A DNA stretch of 64,000 bases from Daucus carota subsp. sativus (taxonomy: Eukaryota > Streptophyta > Magnoliopsida > Apiales > Apiaceae): positions 18,221,135 to 18,285,134 of the forward strand of contig NC_030385.2 in assembly GCF_001625215.2 (NCBI RefSeq), given 5' to 3'. Positions 35,096-45,800 of this stretch are shown here, in pieces. The notes beneath the pieces were generated by a model that was given only the letters and a program-made list of their open reading frames with translations, made no database searches and had not been told where the DNA came from. Every line of letters starts with the position of its first letter. Position 1 is the first letter of the stretch. The position numbers were made by a program, and so were the translations under genes.

Positions 35096-38018
35096 TCAAG
35101 ATACTACATCGAAATCTAGTGTCTTTTTCTCAACTTTTTCGGCAAATTTTACAGCTTCCAACCACCAACCATCTTTCAAGCAGCTATCCACACTGCCTAT
35201 CGTCTTGTTATCAACATCATTCTCATAAATTTTGTGACGCTTAACACCCTCAAAAAATACAGTTGTATCAGGTACAATTTCTTCAGGAACTGGACGTAGT
35301 GGAGAGCGATAACCTGTTATAACATTAACAAGATTATTTAAAATTGATTATATTTTTCAAACATTTATTTCTATAACTACTAGTGACACATAATTTAATA
35401 ATACAGTGACTCATACCTCTGCAATCTGGATCATGACATTTTTGATAATAACTAGCTCTTCTTAGATCAACAACATATATAACTACAACGTACAAGTCAA
35501 CTTCAAATCAAAATAAAATCACAAAACTCAAAGCTACAATATAAAATCAAAATAGATACTACTAAGTGAGATAAAATGTACCATGATTGCTTTTGTGTTG
35601 TCTACCAATTCTCTCACAGTATCTATTTTTTGACATATTATACACCATTATACCATATTCTGAAAACCAATGCCAACTGTGAATTTTTCCTGAAAAGAAC
35701 ATGTAATATCCAACCTACTAATCATATAAACGATTATATATTGAAATATCAATAAATATATATTCTTCTTATGTTTCTAATATTCAATTATACATAAATC
35801 AAAATCACTTAATGGATACCTGATATATTTCCTAAGGAGGCAACAGATTCTACAAACATATCCAATAGTGGAAATAGTGATCTCCCTGTCTGAAATATTC
35901 TTGACGAATCAATTATGCAAGAATTTGACAGAAGATTTCTTGGGACTCCATAATCTTTATGGAAGTTAACATGAACCTGAATCAAATTACATCTTATTTT
36001 AATTCAAAATAAAATTAACAAATATGCAAATTACAACAATTATAAGGGGTATGGATACATTCTATCAAACAAAAGACTTTTAGAGGTGATAATAGTTACC
36101 TGTGTAGCAAATTGGAGAGTGTTTGAACAACCAATATCCATTTCACATATAAGAATATTTTGAACATCAACATCCACTTTGCAGATCAAAGATGCCATAA
36201 ACATATCTTCCTCACTCTATTTTAGGAATATTTCATTTCATTTAGTTGAGTAACAAATATAAGCATAGGAGAAATAACAACTCAGAGTCTTAGTCTAGTA
36301 TTTTACCATTAACCTGCACTTAAAACGTCCAGTAGGTACAAGTATAGAAGTCTTTCGTGCTTTTGAAGACAATGGTAAGCGAAAGCATCGATTTCTGGAA
36401 TACACTGCTCTATCAATAAAAACTTCTTTATTCACATGAGATGAGTTCCTATCTTTTAATATGAACAATTTTTCAAATCTTCCATCTCTTCCCCTTTCAT
36501 TTTGTATCCTTGAGCAAATCTGAAATTTAAAAAAATATGAAAGCTTCATCAGTTTTGTGATTAAACAATACAAATCCCAAGAACCTAAACCTTGATGAAT
36601 ACAATGTAATTTAAATCTGAATTACACCTCACCAACAAATGCACCAGCATGTCGGTTGTTCTTAAAAGCAGTGTTAGGGAAACAAATGATTATATGGAGA
36701 GAAAATTTTTCTGCCAATAATAGTATAATTACAGAATCAGAATCCAAATTATAATTTGTTAAAAAAAGACTGTTTATGTCAAAATAATACCTTCTGTTGA
36801 CGAATCAAGTTCAACAACACACTCTTTATCTCCTTCAATAGAATACTTCTCATTCATGAAATCAAAAACAAGTGATAACAGTATATCAACCATTTCCTCA
36901 CCATTGTTGTTTGAGTTTTCGATCTTATTGAATTCCAAATCAAAATAAAGGTGGCATGGTAATCCCTAATCACAAAAGGAAAGTTTAAAACAGATTAGAT
37001 AAATAAAAACACACTAATTACACCGTGTATTACACTAATACTACATAATGTAATGGAACATAATTACCTCCTGAATAACTTCATAATGATGACGATATTT
37101 GGGATTCATGTTCTTGTACCTATGATTACATGACAAATTTATAAGTTATAGCAACCATAAACATCAAAATTACATAGATATATTAAAGCAAATAAACAAA
37201 GATTATAAGAACCTTCGCCAAAACTCCTTATAGCTTGAAACAACAAACCTCCTCTGACCATTAACATGGTCTTGATAGCTAAAAATAAAAACATTGCTAT
37301 GTTCTTTTTGATAACTAATAGCTTGCTCTTGTCTAGGAAATGTTACCCATACTTCATTCCTGACAAATATCATATGCAACAATAATAGTTCATTGATAAT
37401 TGTAAAAACAAAACTAACTAAAAGCACATAATAACATTAATCCAATGTACCTTACTGCATTTTGTTCACTAATATCATCACGAATCTCGTGTAATAATCG
37501 CAGCACTCTATCTGGCAATGATTAGGACCATGAAATGGACTATATTCATTAGAAGTTTAACACATTCAACTATACATAACAATTTTATTCCACACTAGAA
37601 TGAATATTAAAAACATTGCAGATAACAACACCAACACCTAATCTGATTCTATAGTAGAAGCGTTAATTAAACAGTAAACTATAAAATCAACAAATCAATT
37701 CTACATTAGAATCCAAATCCAAATTAATTATAAGATACAAGAACATACAAATCTCATATGTAATACTATTCTACGATAGAACATAAACAACTTATCAAGA
37801 TTATAATCAATCCAGTATACAAGTTCAACAATACAATCCGAAATCACATTCAAAATAACTAAACAACATATATGACTGTAAAATTGTAACTTTACACAAT
37901 CTCCAACAATATGCAGCTTGAAAAAATGAAAATCAATTAGAATAAACAATAAACCTGATGAACTTGGAACATCACCGACTGATTTCATGCTTTCAGATCC
38001 ATTGTAAGAATAATCCAT
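35096..38018 (-). CDS. PRIMPOL: PrimPol primase-polymerase (CCDC111-like), intact, 483 aa
   Basis: PrimPol reprimes stalled DNA synthesis in eukaryotes. Twelve exons join in frame: 37955-38018, 37451-37511, 37213-37359, 37068-37119, 36791-36965, 36628-36710, 36314-36519, 36100-36214, 35820-35976, 35582-35689, 35417-35482, 35096-35313. The archaeo-eukaryotic primase motifs are present: I, Asp117-x-Glu119 (HLYFDLEF); II, Ser170-x-His172 (KFSLHII); III, Asp230 (FIDRAVYSRNRCFR). The UL52-type zinc ligands Cys378, His385, Cys405 and Cys410 keep the x6 and x4 spacing of human PrimPol. An acidic/aromatic C-terminal stretch (DGWWLEAVKFAEKVE) could be an RPA-binding motif. The start is about 280 bp inside the right MULE end, after a GA-rich leader. 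Intron 1 holds four copies of the MULE motif. Full-length and unbroken, so either MULE cargo under constraint or a recent capture. Confidence 0.92.
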
Positions 38019-38019
38019 A

Positions 38020-38260
38020 GTTCGTTTGCAAGAAACAGAGCAGAGAAAGAAATTCCGAGAGAGAAAGAAATTGCGAGAGAGAAAGAAATAGCGTTGAGAG
38101 AGAAAGAGAGAGAGAAGAGAGACAAGTGCGAGAGAGAGATTTGAGAGAGAGGAAGAACAGAGAGAGAAGTGCGAGAGAGAGCTTTGAGAGAGAGGGAGAG
38201 CAGAGAGAGAGCGTTGAGCGAGAGACACAGACAGTAGAGAGAGAAAGTAGTTGGGTCAAA
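38020..38260 (-). promoter_or_regulatory. GA-rich leader upstream of PrimPol
   Basis: A purine-rich stretch of GAGAGAGAAAG-type repeats lies between the PrimPol ATG and the right MULE end. A similar GA-rich block (33810-33960) precedes the transposase ATG. These are probable promoter or 5' UTR sequences. Confidence 0.45.
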
Positions 38261-38299
38261 CGGTTGACTGGATAAAAATTTCAGTTTTTATATAAATAT

Positions 38300-38391
38300 T
38301 AACAGCCGTTGGATAAGATACGAATGAAGGGTGGAGATTGAATTAAAGGTTTACTACGTAACTCTATATAAGATGTCCCTCTCTAGAATTT
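38300..38391 (-). repeat. Right terminal inverted repeat of the large MULE
   Basis: Read on the minus strand it gives TTCTAGAGAGGGACATCTTA then TATAGAGTTACGTAGTAAAC, with CCAACGGCTG about 85 bp in. Agreement with the left end is about 80% over the first 40 bp with one indel, judged by eye. Confidence 0.65.
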
Positions 38392-38392
38392 T

Positions 38393-38395
<3 letters not shown>

Positions 38396-38440
<45 letters not shown>
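38396..38440. repeat. (TA)n tract at the right MULE edge
   Basis: An uninterrupted TA run directly outside the right inverted repeat, matching the TA run outside the left end. Confidence 0.9.
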
Positions 38441-38444
<4 letters not shown>

Positions 38445-38849
38445 GAATTTTAGTGTTAAAATTATATTTAATCAAAATTTTAAATTGCATTTAAAAATTT
38501 AATGAAATTCAATTAAAATTATTTAGAATCTATTAAAATTTGTTATTATCGTTATTGATGAATTTTTCATGAAACGATGGAATTTGTGAAATTGTTAAGT
38601 GTATTTTATATTTTTTAAAATTTCACCACAGTCCATGAGATTTGAAAAATTATGTTTAAACTAGTAATTTTTGCCCACTACGCATGGGCATAAAAATGAT
38701 ATATTTGCAATAAATAAGTTCATAAATTAAAAAAATATTATAAATTTAATACAACAATAATGAGTAATTTAATTTGAAAAGAGGTGTCTATCTTTATATG
38801 CAATATGAAAAGAAACTCCTATAAGTTTAGTAACAAACATATGCAATAC

Positions 38850-38973
38850 CTCAGGCATGAAGTGACCTCAAATTTGTCAGCAGCCATCAGGAAATCCAGT
38901 AAAGCAGTAGCAGTGGTAACTTTTAAGGTGTTGCTATACATAAAATTTAGGAGGTCCATAAGAGCAGCTTCTT
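38850..38973 (-). pseudogene. Captured exon of a POB1/LRB-type BTB protein
   Basis: Between a GAACAG acceptor and a GTATTG donor the minus strand reads [20 protein letters not shown], then [20 protein letters not shown]. This is the conserved BTB-domain end of plant POB1/LRB substrate adaptors for CUL3 ubiquitin ligases. Only this exon is present. Confidence 0.8.
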
Positions 38974-39149
38974 CTGTTCAAATGAACAAAGCAGAAAATA
39001 TTAATGTCCACATTACAGGAGTCACTGTGAGAAGATATAACAACTTGTATTAAATAAAACACTCTGGCATATAATTAGGTATATTGTTACATTGTTTCTG
39101 TAGAGAGCCAGAGAAAAAGGCAAAGACTATTGATAATTAATTTAATTAC

Positions 39150-39226
39150 CTGACAGCTTATTATGTATTCCTTGGCTTTCTCTCTATCTATACCACTCCA
39201 ATCTTCCAGCATGGAACAGGTGGCCG
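39150..39226 (-). pseudogene. Captured exon of protein geranylgeranyltransferase-I beta
   Basis: A 77-nt exon between TTTTCAG and GTAATT reads AATCSMLEDWSGIDREKAKE then YIISCQ. It matches the segment before the SYDGGFG repeat in plant GGT-I beta (GGB). The rest of the gene is absent. Confidence 0.7.
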
Positions 39227-39329
39227 CTGAAAACATCAGATACAAAGAGTTTATTTCAAACAATATATAGCAATATTCTTGTTCGAGCAAAATAGAAACC
39301 AGCATACATCATCATATTCTTACTTGCAC

Positions 39330-39562
39330 AATAAACAAAACGAAGAAGTAATTACAACATGAGAAAGGACTTGCAGCGCTTCTGGTAACACTTCTAGCAG
39401 GACTACTTCCACTTCTAATAGGACTTTTGCTAAAACCCTACTTCCACGAATGAAACATGGAGGGCTTCCACTAACACTTCTGCTCATGCTCGGGTTCTTT
39501 CTCAAGCTTCTCCTGGGAGGACTAATGCTTCTATTCCTGCCCATCAATATAGGAAAATTCAC
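39330..39562 (-). pseudogene. Captured RS-rich (SR splicing factor-like) fragment
   Basis: The minus-strand frame begins MGRNRSISPPRRSLRKNPSM then SRSVSGSPP, an RS-type low-complexity stretch like SR-protein tails. The frame then turns into a valine/leucine-rich shifted reading of the same repeats. Only a fragment; the exact source gene is unclear. Confidence 0.5.
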
Positions 39563-39641
39563 AGGATTTGAAAGAGAACTAAAAATAAAGAAAATAAGAA
39601 AAAATTATCAATAGCAGACCTATTTTTTCCAGGATGGACAT

Positions 39642-39850
39642 CTAAAAAATCAGGATGTCTCTATGTCCTTTTATCAAGTTTAGTTTCCATTCGAATCTTA
39701 CTACTCTGCCGCTGTCCGTTTTCCCTTGGGTATTTGTTTCATTGCGCTCCAGCATATCCGGCAAATCAACCTTTTTATAACAAAAAGTCATGTCTTCCCT
39801 TTTTCCAAGCAAAGATGATTTAACCTCACCTGCATACATTAAAACACAGC
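39642..39850 (-). pseudogene. Unassigned coding-like fragment in the Helitron
   Basis: After an acceptor-like GCAG the minus strand reads GEVKSSLLGKREDMTFCYKK to a stop at 39642. No family recognised. It sits between the RS-rich and TDX/HIP fragments and is probably captured exon material. Confidence 0.35.
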
Positions 39851-40228
39851 ACCATAGGGAGACGTATAGGATAAAAGGGTATCATTACAGTATATATAAA
39901 GATACAACCAACAATTGCCAACACGGTACCATATATACACACTACAATTTATTCAACTTAGCATAGAACTTCAATTGCTAATTTCAGTTTGGCAGTTTCA
40001 TAAAAGTAAGAATATGTTCTATCATCATTAGGAGAAGGTATTTCCAATTAATTACAGTCAATACCACAATTACTACATAGATACTTTTTAGATTTTCAAG
40101 TTAACGAATTAAATTCTCATATAGCAGAAATAATTCTCATACAACATCTAAATCTGCTATGCTCATATTCTCATGTCAAACACTCCACACAACACACTCA
40201 CACAAACACAAAACCAAAAGAAGAATAC

Positions 40229-40893
40229 CTTCAGAAATTGCTTCAACAGCCTTCCCCTTGGCCTCCTGCGCAGCAATGCGATTCTCCTCACTAACCTTAA
40301 CAGAAAGATCTCCTATCTACAATAACAAAAACCACAATCTCAACATCCAAACACAAATTGCACTCAACAATAAGAAACATAATGCCCTAAACAAAATACC
40401 TTTTGCGGAGGACCATTATCAGGCTCAACAATTCCACCTTCGAGCTCAAAATCAGATTCAATTATCTCTTCATTTGCCTATCCAACCTCCTCCATTTCAT
40501 TCATATCATTTTCATCACTGTCTAATACGTCCAGCACTGACAAAAAAAGAAGCAAAAACAACTTGTAAATTAAACTTTTTCAGTCTAATAAGCTATAAAA
40601 AACACATCCAAATTACTGCCTCTGCAAACATGGTATGAAAATAAAATGTATTCAGTTTAAAAATAAGCTATAAAAAATACATCCAAATTTTAGAGAGCAA
40701 ACATGGTATGAAGAACAAATTTATTCAGTTTAACTACAACTGCAGGATGCTTAAAGACAGGTATATAGTATTAGAGAACACAGCAATGAGCAAGCAGCTG
40801 TGAAATACCAGTTTGAATCAATCTAGCAGCTGTGAAACACTCACCACTAATAAAATGTTTGAAGCACCCGCCTACTTCGTTTTCCAGAAAAAC
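40229..40893 (-). pseudogene. Captured fragment of TDX/HIP (Hsp70-interacting, FAM10-like)
   Basis: Three minus-strand exons (40845-40893, 40400-40536, 40229-40316) read an N-terminal piece, then DSDENDMNEMEE, IIESDFELEGG, VEPDNGPPQK and IGDLSVKVSEENRIAAQEAK. This is the linker just before the TPR repeats of plant HIP and of the TPR-thioredoxin TDX. An in-frame TAG follows MNEMEEVG, and the TPR repeats are missing. A possible further exon is at 40998-41057 (NYHHLNLDNFPSLRDDGG). Confidence 0.75.
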
Positions 40894-41499
40894 CTGCGTA
40901 AGACACATTAAACCAAACACATCACTACAGCCCTCACAAAAACAAAAAAAAAAAAGATACCAGGTAAACTCTTCAAGAAGATTGGGGGGAAATTTACCTC
41001 CACCATCGTCGCGTAGTGATGGAAAATTGTCAAGATTCAGGTGATGATAATTAGCCTGAAAAAAAATACAACATATATGAAACTTGATTAAGAGACCGTG
41101 TTTAATCTAATGGTGGAAGTTGAAAGTGATAAAGCAGCTGGGAACCTAACCTCTTTCAAAAGTGGAGAAGATCGGGTTCTATGTTGTAGCTTCTCTCTAG
41201 TTGTTTTGAATTTGAAATCGAAATGAAAATTGAATTCAAAAGAGATTCTTGGGATAAGATCATGGTCAAAGTACACGGCAAAGGAAAGCTTTGGTAATGT
41301 GCAGAGATTGGTTTTTTGTTCTATTGCCAAATGAAGACATGGCAGAAGAGAGGGTTAATGGGAACATCTGTCCAAACTCAACAGAAAGGGAAAGTGAGCA
41401 TGTGCTGGAAGTTTGTGGGGGTGGAAAGCTTATACAAAAACAGAAATTATGATGGCATTTTTTGTAATTAAGTATGAACTCTTGGGGCATGGGGTGTAA

Positions 41500-42244
41500 A
41501 ATGACATTGATTTAGGATTCAAGATTTATGATTTAAGGGATTCTAAAACTTTACATCAACAGTACACCATTTTATCTAGAATTCGTATAAAATTAAAATC
41601 AGATACAATCCACCATTAGAATTAATAATCCATAGATTATATATGTAAGATACTAAAATCCTACTTGAAATTCCTTACTCTCATTTTCGGCATTTGTTTC
41701 ATAAAAATTATCATTCTCTCGACTGATTTTAAGTTTGCCCAATGTCTTTAATAATTCGTTTCCCATCTACAATCAGACCTTTCATCCATCTCGAATAATA
41801 GTCACGTTCTAATTTGACTCGATAAAAGTAATTATATTTTGATCAATAATTACTCATATTATACAAGTAAGAAAATTTTAAAAATAATATCACTAGAAAA
41901 GATATTTGATCTACTTTAACTTGTAATTTAAAAAAAAATTTGAATGCATAACTTTTATATTTAAGATTTGATTCAGTTTGACTACTAAAAAATAAAACAA
42001 GATTATTATTCTGAGATGAAAGGAGTATTTGTTTTCTCTTTCCTCAGTCTTTTTTATTTTTATATTAAATAAAAATTGTGATTGTTGAACCTACAATATG
42101 CTCTAGCAGTCTAGCTAGACAAAATATTTATATTAAAAAATATATATCATACGTAATAATTAACAAATCAAATTTATCTGACAAAAAAAATATCAAACTC
42201 ATGAATTTTGTATGTCATTCAGATAAAACTAGATACTCTCTATA
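41500..42244. other. AT-rich spacer
   Basis: No gene seen. It probably contains the unseen 5' end of the Helitron. Confidence 0.5.
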
Positions 42245-42525
42245 CTCTCTCTGTCCCAACCATTTCTTTACACTTTTCTTTTTAGATGTTTCATCCAATT
42301 CTTTACATTTCAAAACTTATCAATAATAGTCAATTGGTCCCGCCACTTTTCCATTTTTCCTCCCTTTTCACACTACTATTATTTCAATATCTCCTTTGTA
42401 TACATTAAAAATAACGGATCTCACCACTTCACCCACTTTTCTTTCTCTTTTCCACTACTTTATATATATATTTCTTAACCTCCGTGCCCAAACCAAAGGT
42501 AAATAATTGGCTGGGACTGAGGGAG
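42245..42525 (-). mobile_element. Stowaway-like MITE, copy A (281 bp)
   Basis: CTCTCTCTGTCCC and, inverted, CTCCCTCAGTCCC ends with TA on both sides. Inside, AAGTAGTGGAAAAGAGAAAG (read inverted) matches the copy at 47320-47600, which lies in the opposite orientation and has the same length. Confidence 0.88.
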
Positions 42526-42850
42526 TAACAAACAAATTCTATTTACCATCCAGTTTATTCCATTCATTCAAATTTCAATCCATCAGAAAAAATGATTTAA
42601 CAAATCACCTCTAGTTAAGAAGGGAAAAAAGATCGTTTATTGATCAAGAGTAAAGATCAGTTACAATAGAAAATACTCCAATCACCAAAAGACATTGACC
42701 ACATGTCGAAACTGATAAATGCTACTACATTTCTGTAAAGTAAAGATAATATGTTCAATCCTATCAAGATTTCTTTTGTCCTTGAACACGAATGGCTAAA
42801 TTTTCTACTAATGAATAGTAAAATAATCATGTCTTAATTATGAAGCTGTC

Positions 42851-45800
42851 TCAGGCCGCAAGCAACTTTCTTACTTCATTGGCAAGATCAGTGACATGTT
42901 TGTCTTCACATCCTACATATTATTTGAGATTAATAAGATTATCTAATTGACAAACCAAGTAAGTTGAAAAGGGAGAGAACAGAAACAGAGGGGTAGAAAT
43001 TCCGCATATTAATTTAGTACTTTCATTGGGGGATACTTAAAGTGACAAGTCCCTGGGCAGAACAATAAGTAGTGCGGAAAGTTTACCTAATTGGAGAAGT
43101 GCCTTCTCAAGATGGAAAAGGTAGTCTCTGTTAGGTCCTGAGGGACCTTCTGCTTTAATAATTTGCCTGCAAAACGAGAAGTGGACTTCGAATTAAATTC
43201 CTTTCAAGAGACAAAGCTAGAGGGTAGATGCACAGTTCACACTGATGAGTTCATAGAGATATCACTGAGCAGTTTGAGGAACTAATTAGTAAGATAAACA
43301 AAATTTGTTTGCTTAGGGGGAGGAGAAACAAGAATATTTTCTACAGAATTGCTATTATTTATCCAAAAAGAGATTGTGGTCATACATAAAGTATGATTGG
43401 TGCTTAAACAATTCACTTACTATCATTCAGTTTTATATAAATTTAAATGACATTTTTCTAGTATACACGTGAATATTAACTTTCACACTCGAAAGTCAAA
43501 ACAATAAATTTTACGTTACACCTTAAATCATATTCAACATATGAACAGCCCTTACATATTATTCCTATTCACTTTTTGCAATAAGAAACTAGGCATTATA
43601 TAGTGTCTAGTACTCTAGTTAACGAAACTAAAAGTTCTAGAGATATACACTGGAGCTTATTATACAAATTCAATTTTGCAAATTCACTAGTACATGGTGG
43701 CACTGTTGCAGTATTAACATAACAAAACTAAACTGCAATGAACCAAAAGAAAACAAGACCTGGCAAGTTCTTCAAGTGATGCAGGGCCCAAGTAGTTCTT
43801 GTTCAGCTTCTTGTCTGGAGACGCTATATATCTGAATGGTCAAACAATCATTATAATCTAGTAAATTTTTAACATTAAGACATGAGAATATTGCAGATAG
43901 TAAATGGTGATGTCCTTTCAGGCCTTTTAGATACATACACCATTACTCCAGAAAGGGCAGGTGTTGAAGCTCCAGACTCCTAAAAAGAAAAAGGAATTTA
44001 GCCCAGCTTAATTAGATCAATATTAAGTGGATATGTCAATACATAAATTTGATAACTGATGGAAAATTTATATTTGTATGGTAGTTGATCAAAAACTTAC
44101 AGTGTAAAAATCAAGGTAAGCCTTCTTGTCATATTGTTTCTCCCTTACTTCCAGATGCTACATGTAAAAACATCATAATATTTCTGCTACAATCTAGTAC
44201 TGGAACATGATACTAGACAATTATGTCATCTAGAAACGAAAATTATATATAAAGAATGAACTAATAATCTTTCATATTTCTCAACACATTTACACATCTG
44301 TAAGAGTAGCACCTTTTATAATCTTTAAGTTTAAGGGGAAATGGGGCCTCAGCCGACCTTGGTAACTTATCAAGAAAATATGTTCAAGTTTAACAGTTTT
44401 ATACATTGATAATTAGACTTATTTTTATCATTATTATAGCTTATATATTATTTATCTGATGCAGGACAAAGTAACAAAAGCAAAGCATAAACACAATACA
44501 GTATTGGGTGATCATATCGCAACTCAATTACTACCCTGATATAAATCCTAAGATGTAATTGATATCAGATCGCAGCCAATAATCCTAAGAAAAACAAATG
44601 CATTTAATCCAAGAGGAAGTAAAGAGTCGTGTATATTAAGTCTATACACTGTACAAACGCTACAAGATAATCCCAAAACAAGAGGGCTAATAAAAAGACC
44701 CAACAATAATGTAAGTCCAACAATAGAGTTAATGCAAGTCCAACAATAGAGATAAAACCAATTAGAGCTCAAGGTAAAGGACACGGAGCCAATTTTGAAA
44801 TAAGAAGATGAAGAAGAAGAGATCAAGTATAAACACAGAGGGCAGAGGAATAAGATATAACAGCCTGATTGGCTGTTTGCAACTCCGTGCTGCTATTACT
44901 AGCATTTATATTATTTTCGCTATTAATAGAAGAATCCCTATACAGTAGGGGTGTGCTTTGTCCTTCTATTGTCTGTCTGGTTGTCTTCATATCCCCACCT
45001 TTTCTTTCAAAAGCTATTTATGTTTATAATAAGCCATCAAATGTAAATTATAAAAAGAAAACTTCAACTATATATCTGAACGTCTGATATTTAGATGTTA
45101 TAGATTGAGAGATTATCTCCAGTAAACAAAGTAAGAATGTACCAGTAAAGCCGCCTCTTCATCTTCTTTGCTTGACACCTTGTAGGCGATGCCCCACTAT
45201 GTAAAAGTGATAACACAAACTAATAAATAATTATCTTAAGAGATATATATAATATACTGAAATCGATCTCAAGGAAGCTTACTACTTATTTAAACAAGTA
45301 TATAAATGAAGTGCATTACTAATCATTGCAACGTGTAACACTTTCAATTATTTAGGGCCTAGGTTTTGAATGAAATCAAGACTTTGGTTGAGATTTGTAG
45401 GGAGAGAAAAGAAACGGAGTAATAAACTGAGGGATAAGATCATAAGAAGCTGAATGAACTTCATTTCTCGTGTTCCTGAGAAGGAGAAAGGAAGTTCAGA
45501 TATATAGTCTCTTTACTCTGAAGTTTCCCACTTCTTGGATGATTACTATAATGGCCTGTTTGGAAACTTGGTTTTCATTTGAAATCCTGGATGATCAAAT
45601 GACATGTTTCGATATATAAAAAAAATGGGTTTGAATTTCATTTGAAATCCAAAACATTCAAATACTAGTTTAAAGTTAAGAATTTGAAATGACAACTCAA
45701 ATCATGGCATTTGAAATGAAATATATGTTACCAAACGCAATATTGATTATTTATAATATTCTGCTTTCCTCCTCTTTAAAAACGAGTTAGAATTCCCTTA

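Larger units (their letters stand above)
21907..37780. repeat. Interspersed TTCTACANTAGAAT near-palindromes
   Basis: The 14-bp motif or close variants recurs in non-coding parts of the large MULE: 21907, 21969, 22009, 22034, 22111, 22148, 22196, 22234, 22326, then near 29508, 29902, 31963, 33474, 34064, 34917, and 37588, 37650, 37700, 37767. The two half-sites (TTCTA and TAGAA) are inverted. Density is highest near both element ends, the pattern expected of subterminal transposase-binding sites, though no binding is shown. Confidence 0.75.
21384..38391. mobile_element. Large autonomous-looking MULE with transposase, two C48-like genes and PrimPol
   Basis: The left end (from 21384, with TCTAGGGAGTGCACCTTATA at 21393-21412) and the inverted right end (TCTAGAGAGGGACATCTTAT, ending about 38391) match imperfectly over about 45 bp. 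Both carry an AACGGCTG/AACCGTTG block further in. Both abut TA runs (21369-21383; 38396-38440), so a 9-bp target duplication cannot be read. Contents left to right: C48 protease (+), C48-like protein (+), FAR1-type MULE transposase (-), ZAT-like fragment (+), PrimPol (-). The motif TTCTACANTAGAAT is scattered across it, including subterminal clusters and a PrimPol intron. Ulp1-like genes inside MULEs are known in plants (Kaonashi/KI-type); PrimPol is not among cargo I know of. Nested insertion or a host gene trapped between ends cannot be excluded. Confidence 0.7.
38661..41490 (-). mobile_element. Non-autonomous Helitron with captured gene fragments
   Basis: The minus-strand 3' end reads GCCCATGCGTAGTGGGC (hairpin), AAAAATTA, then CTAG at 38664-38661, followed by T. 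That is the hairpin-plus-CTRR terminus of Helitrons. Upstream on the same strand lie pieces of at least four unrelated host genes, all sense, the usual result of Helitron capture. No Rep/helicase is present. The 5' TC end was not found, so the upper limit is approximate (somewhere between 41060 and 42240). Confidence 0.8.

Noticed and set aside
35096-38018. PrimPol as a viral or plasmid primase
   Set aside because: Twelve plant-type exons, human-like zinc-ligand spacing and eukaryotic PrimPol motif context argue for the eukaryotic gene.
37728-38259. Long serine/leucine-rich ORFs upstream of PrimPol
   Set aside because: They are readings of the GA-rich leader; the PrimPol phases fix the start at 38018.
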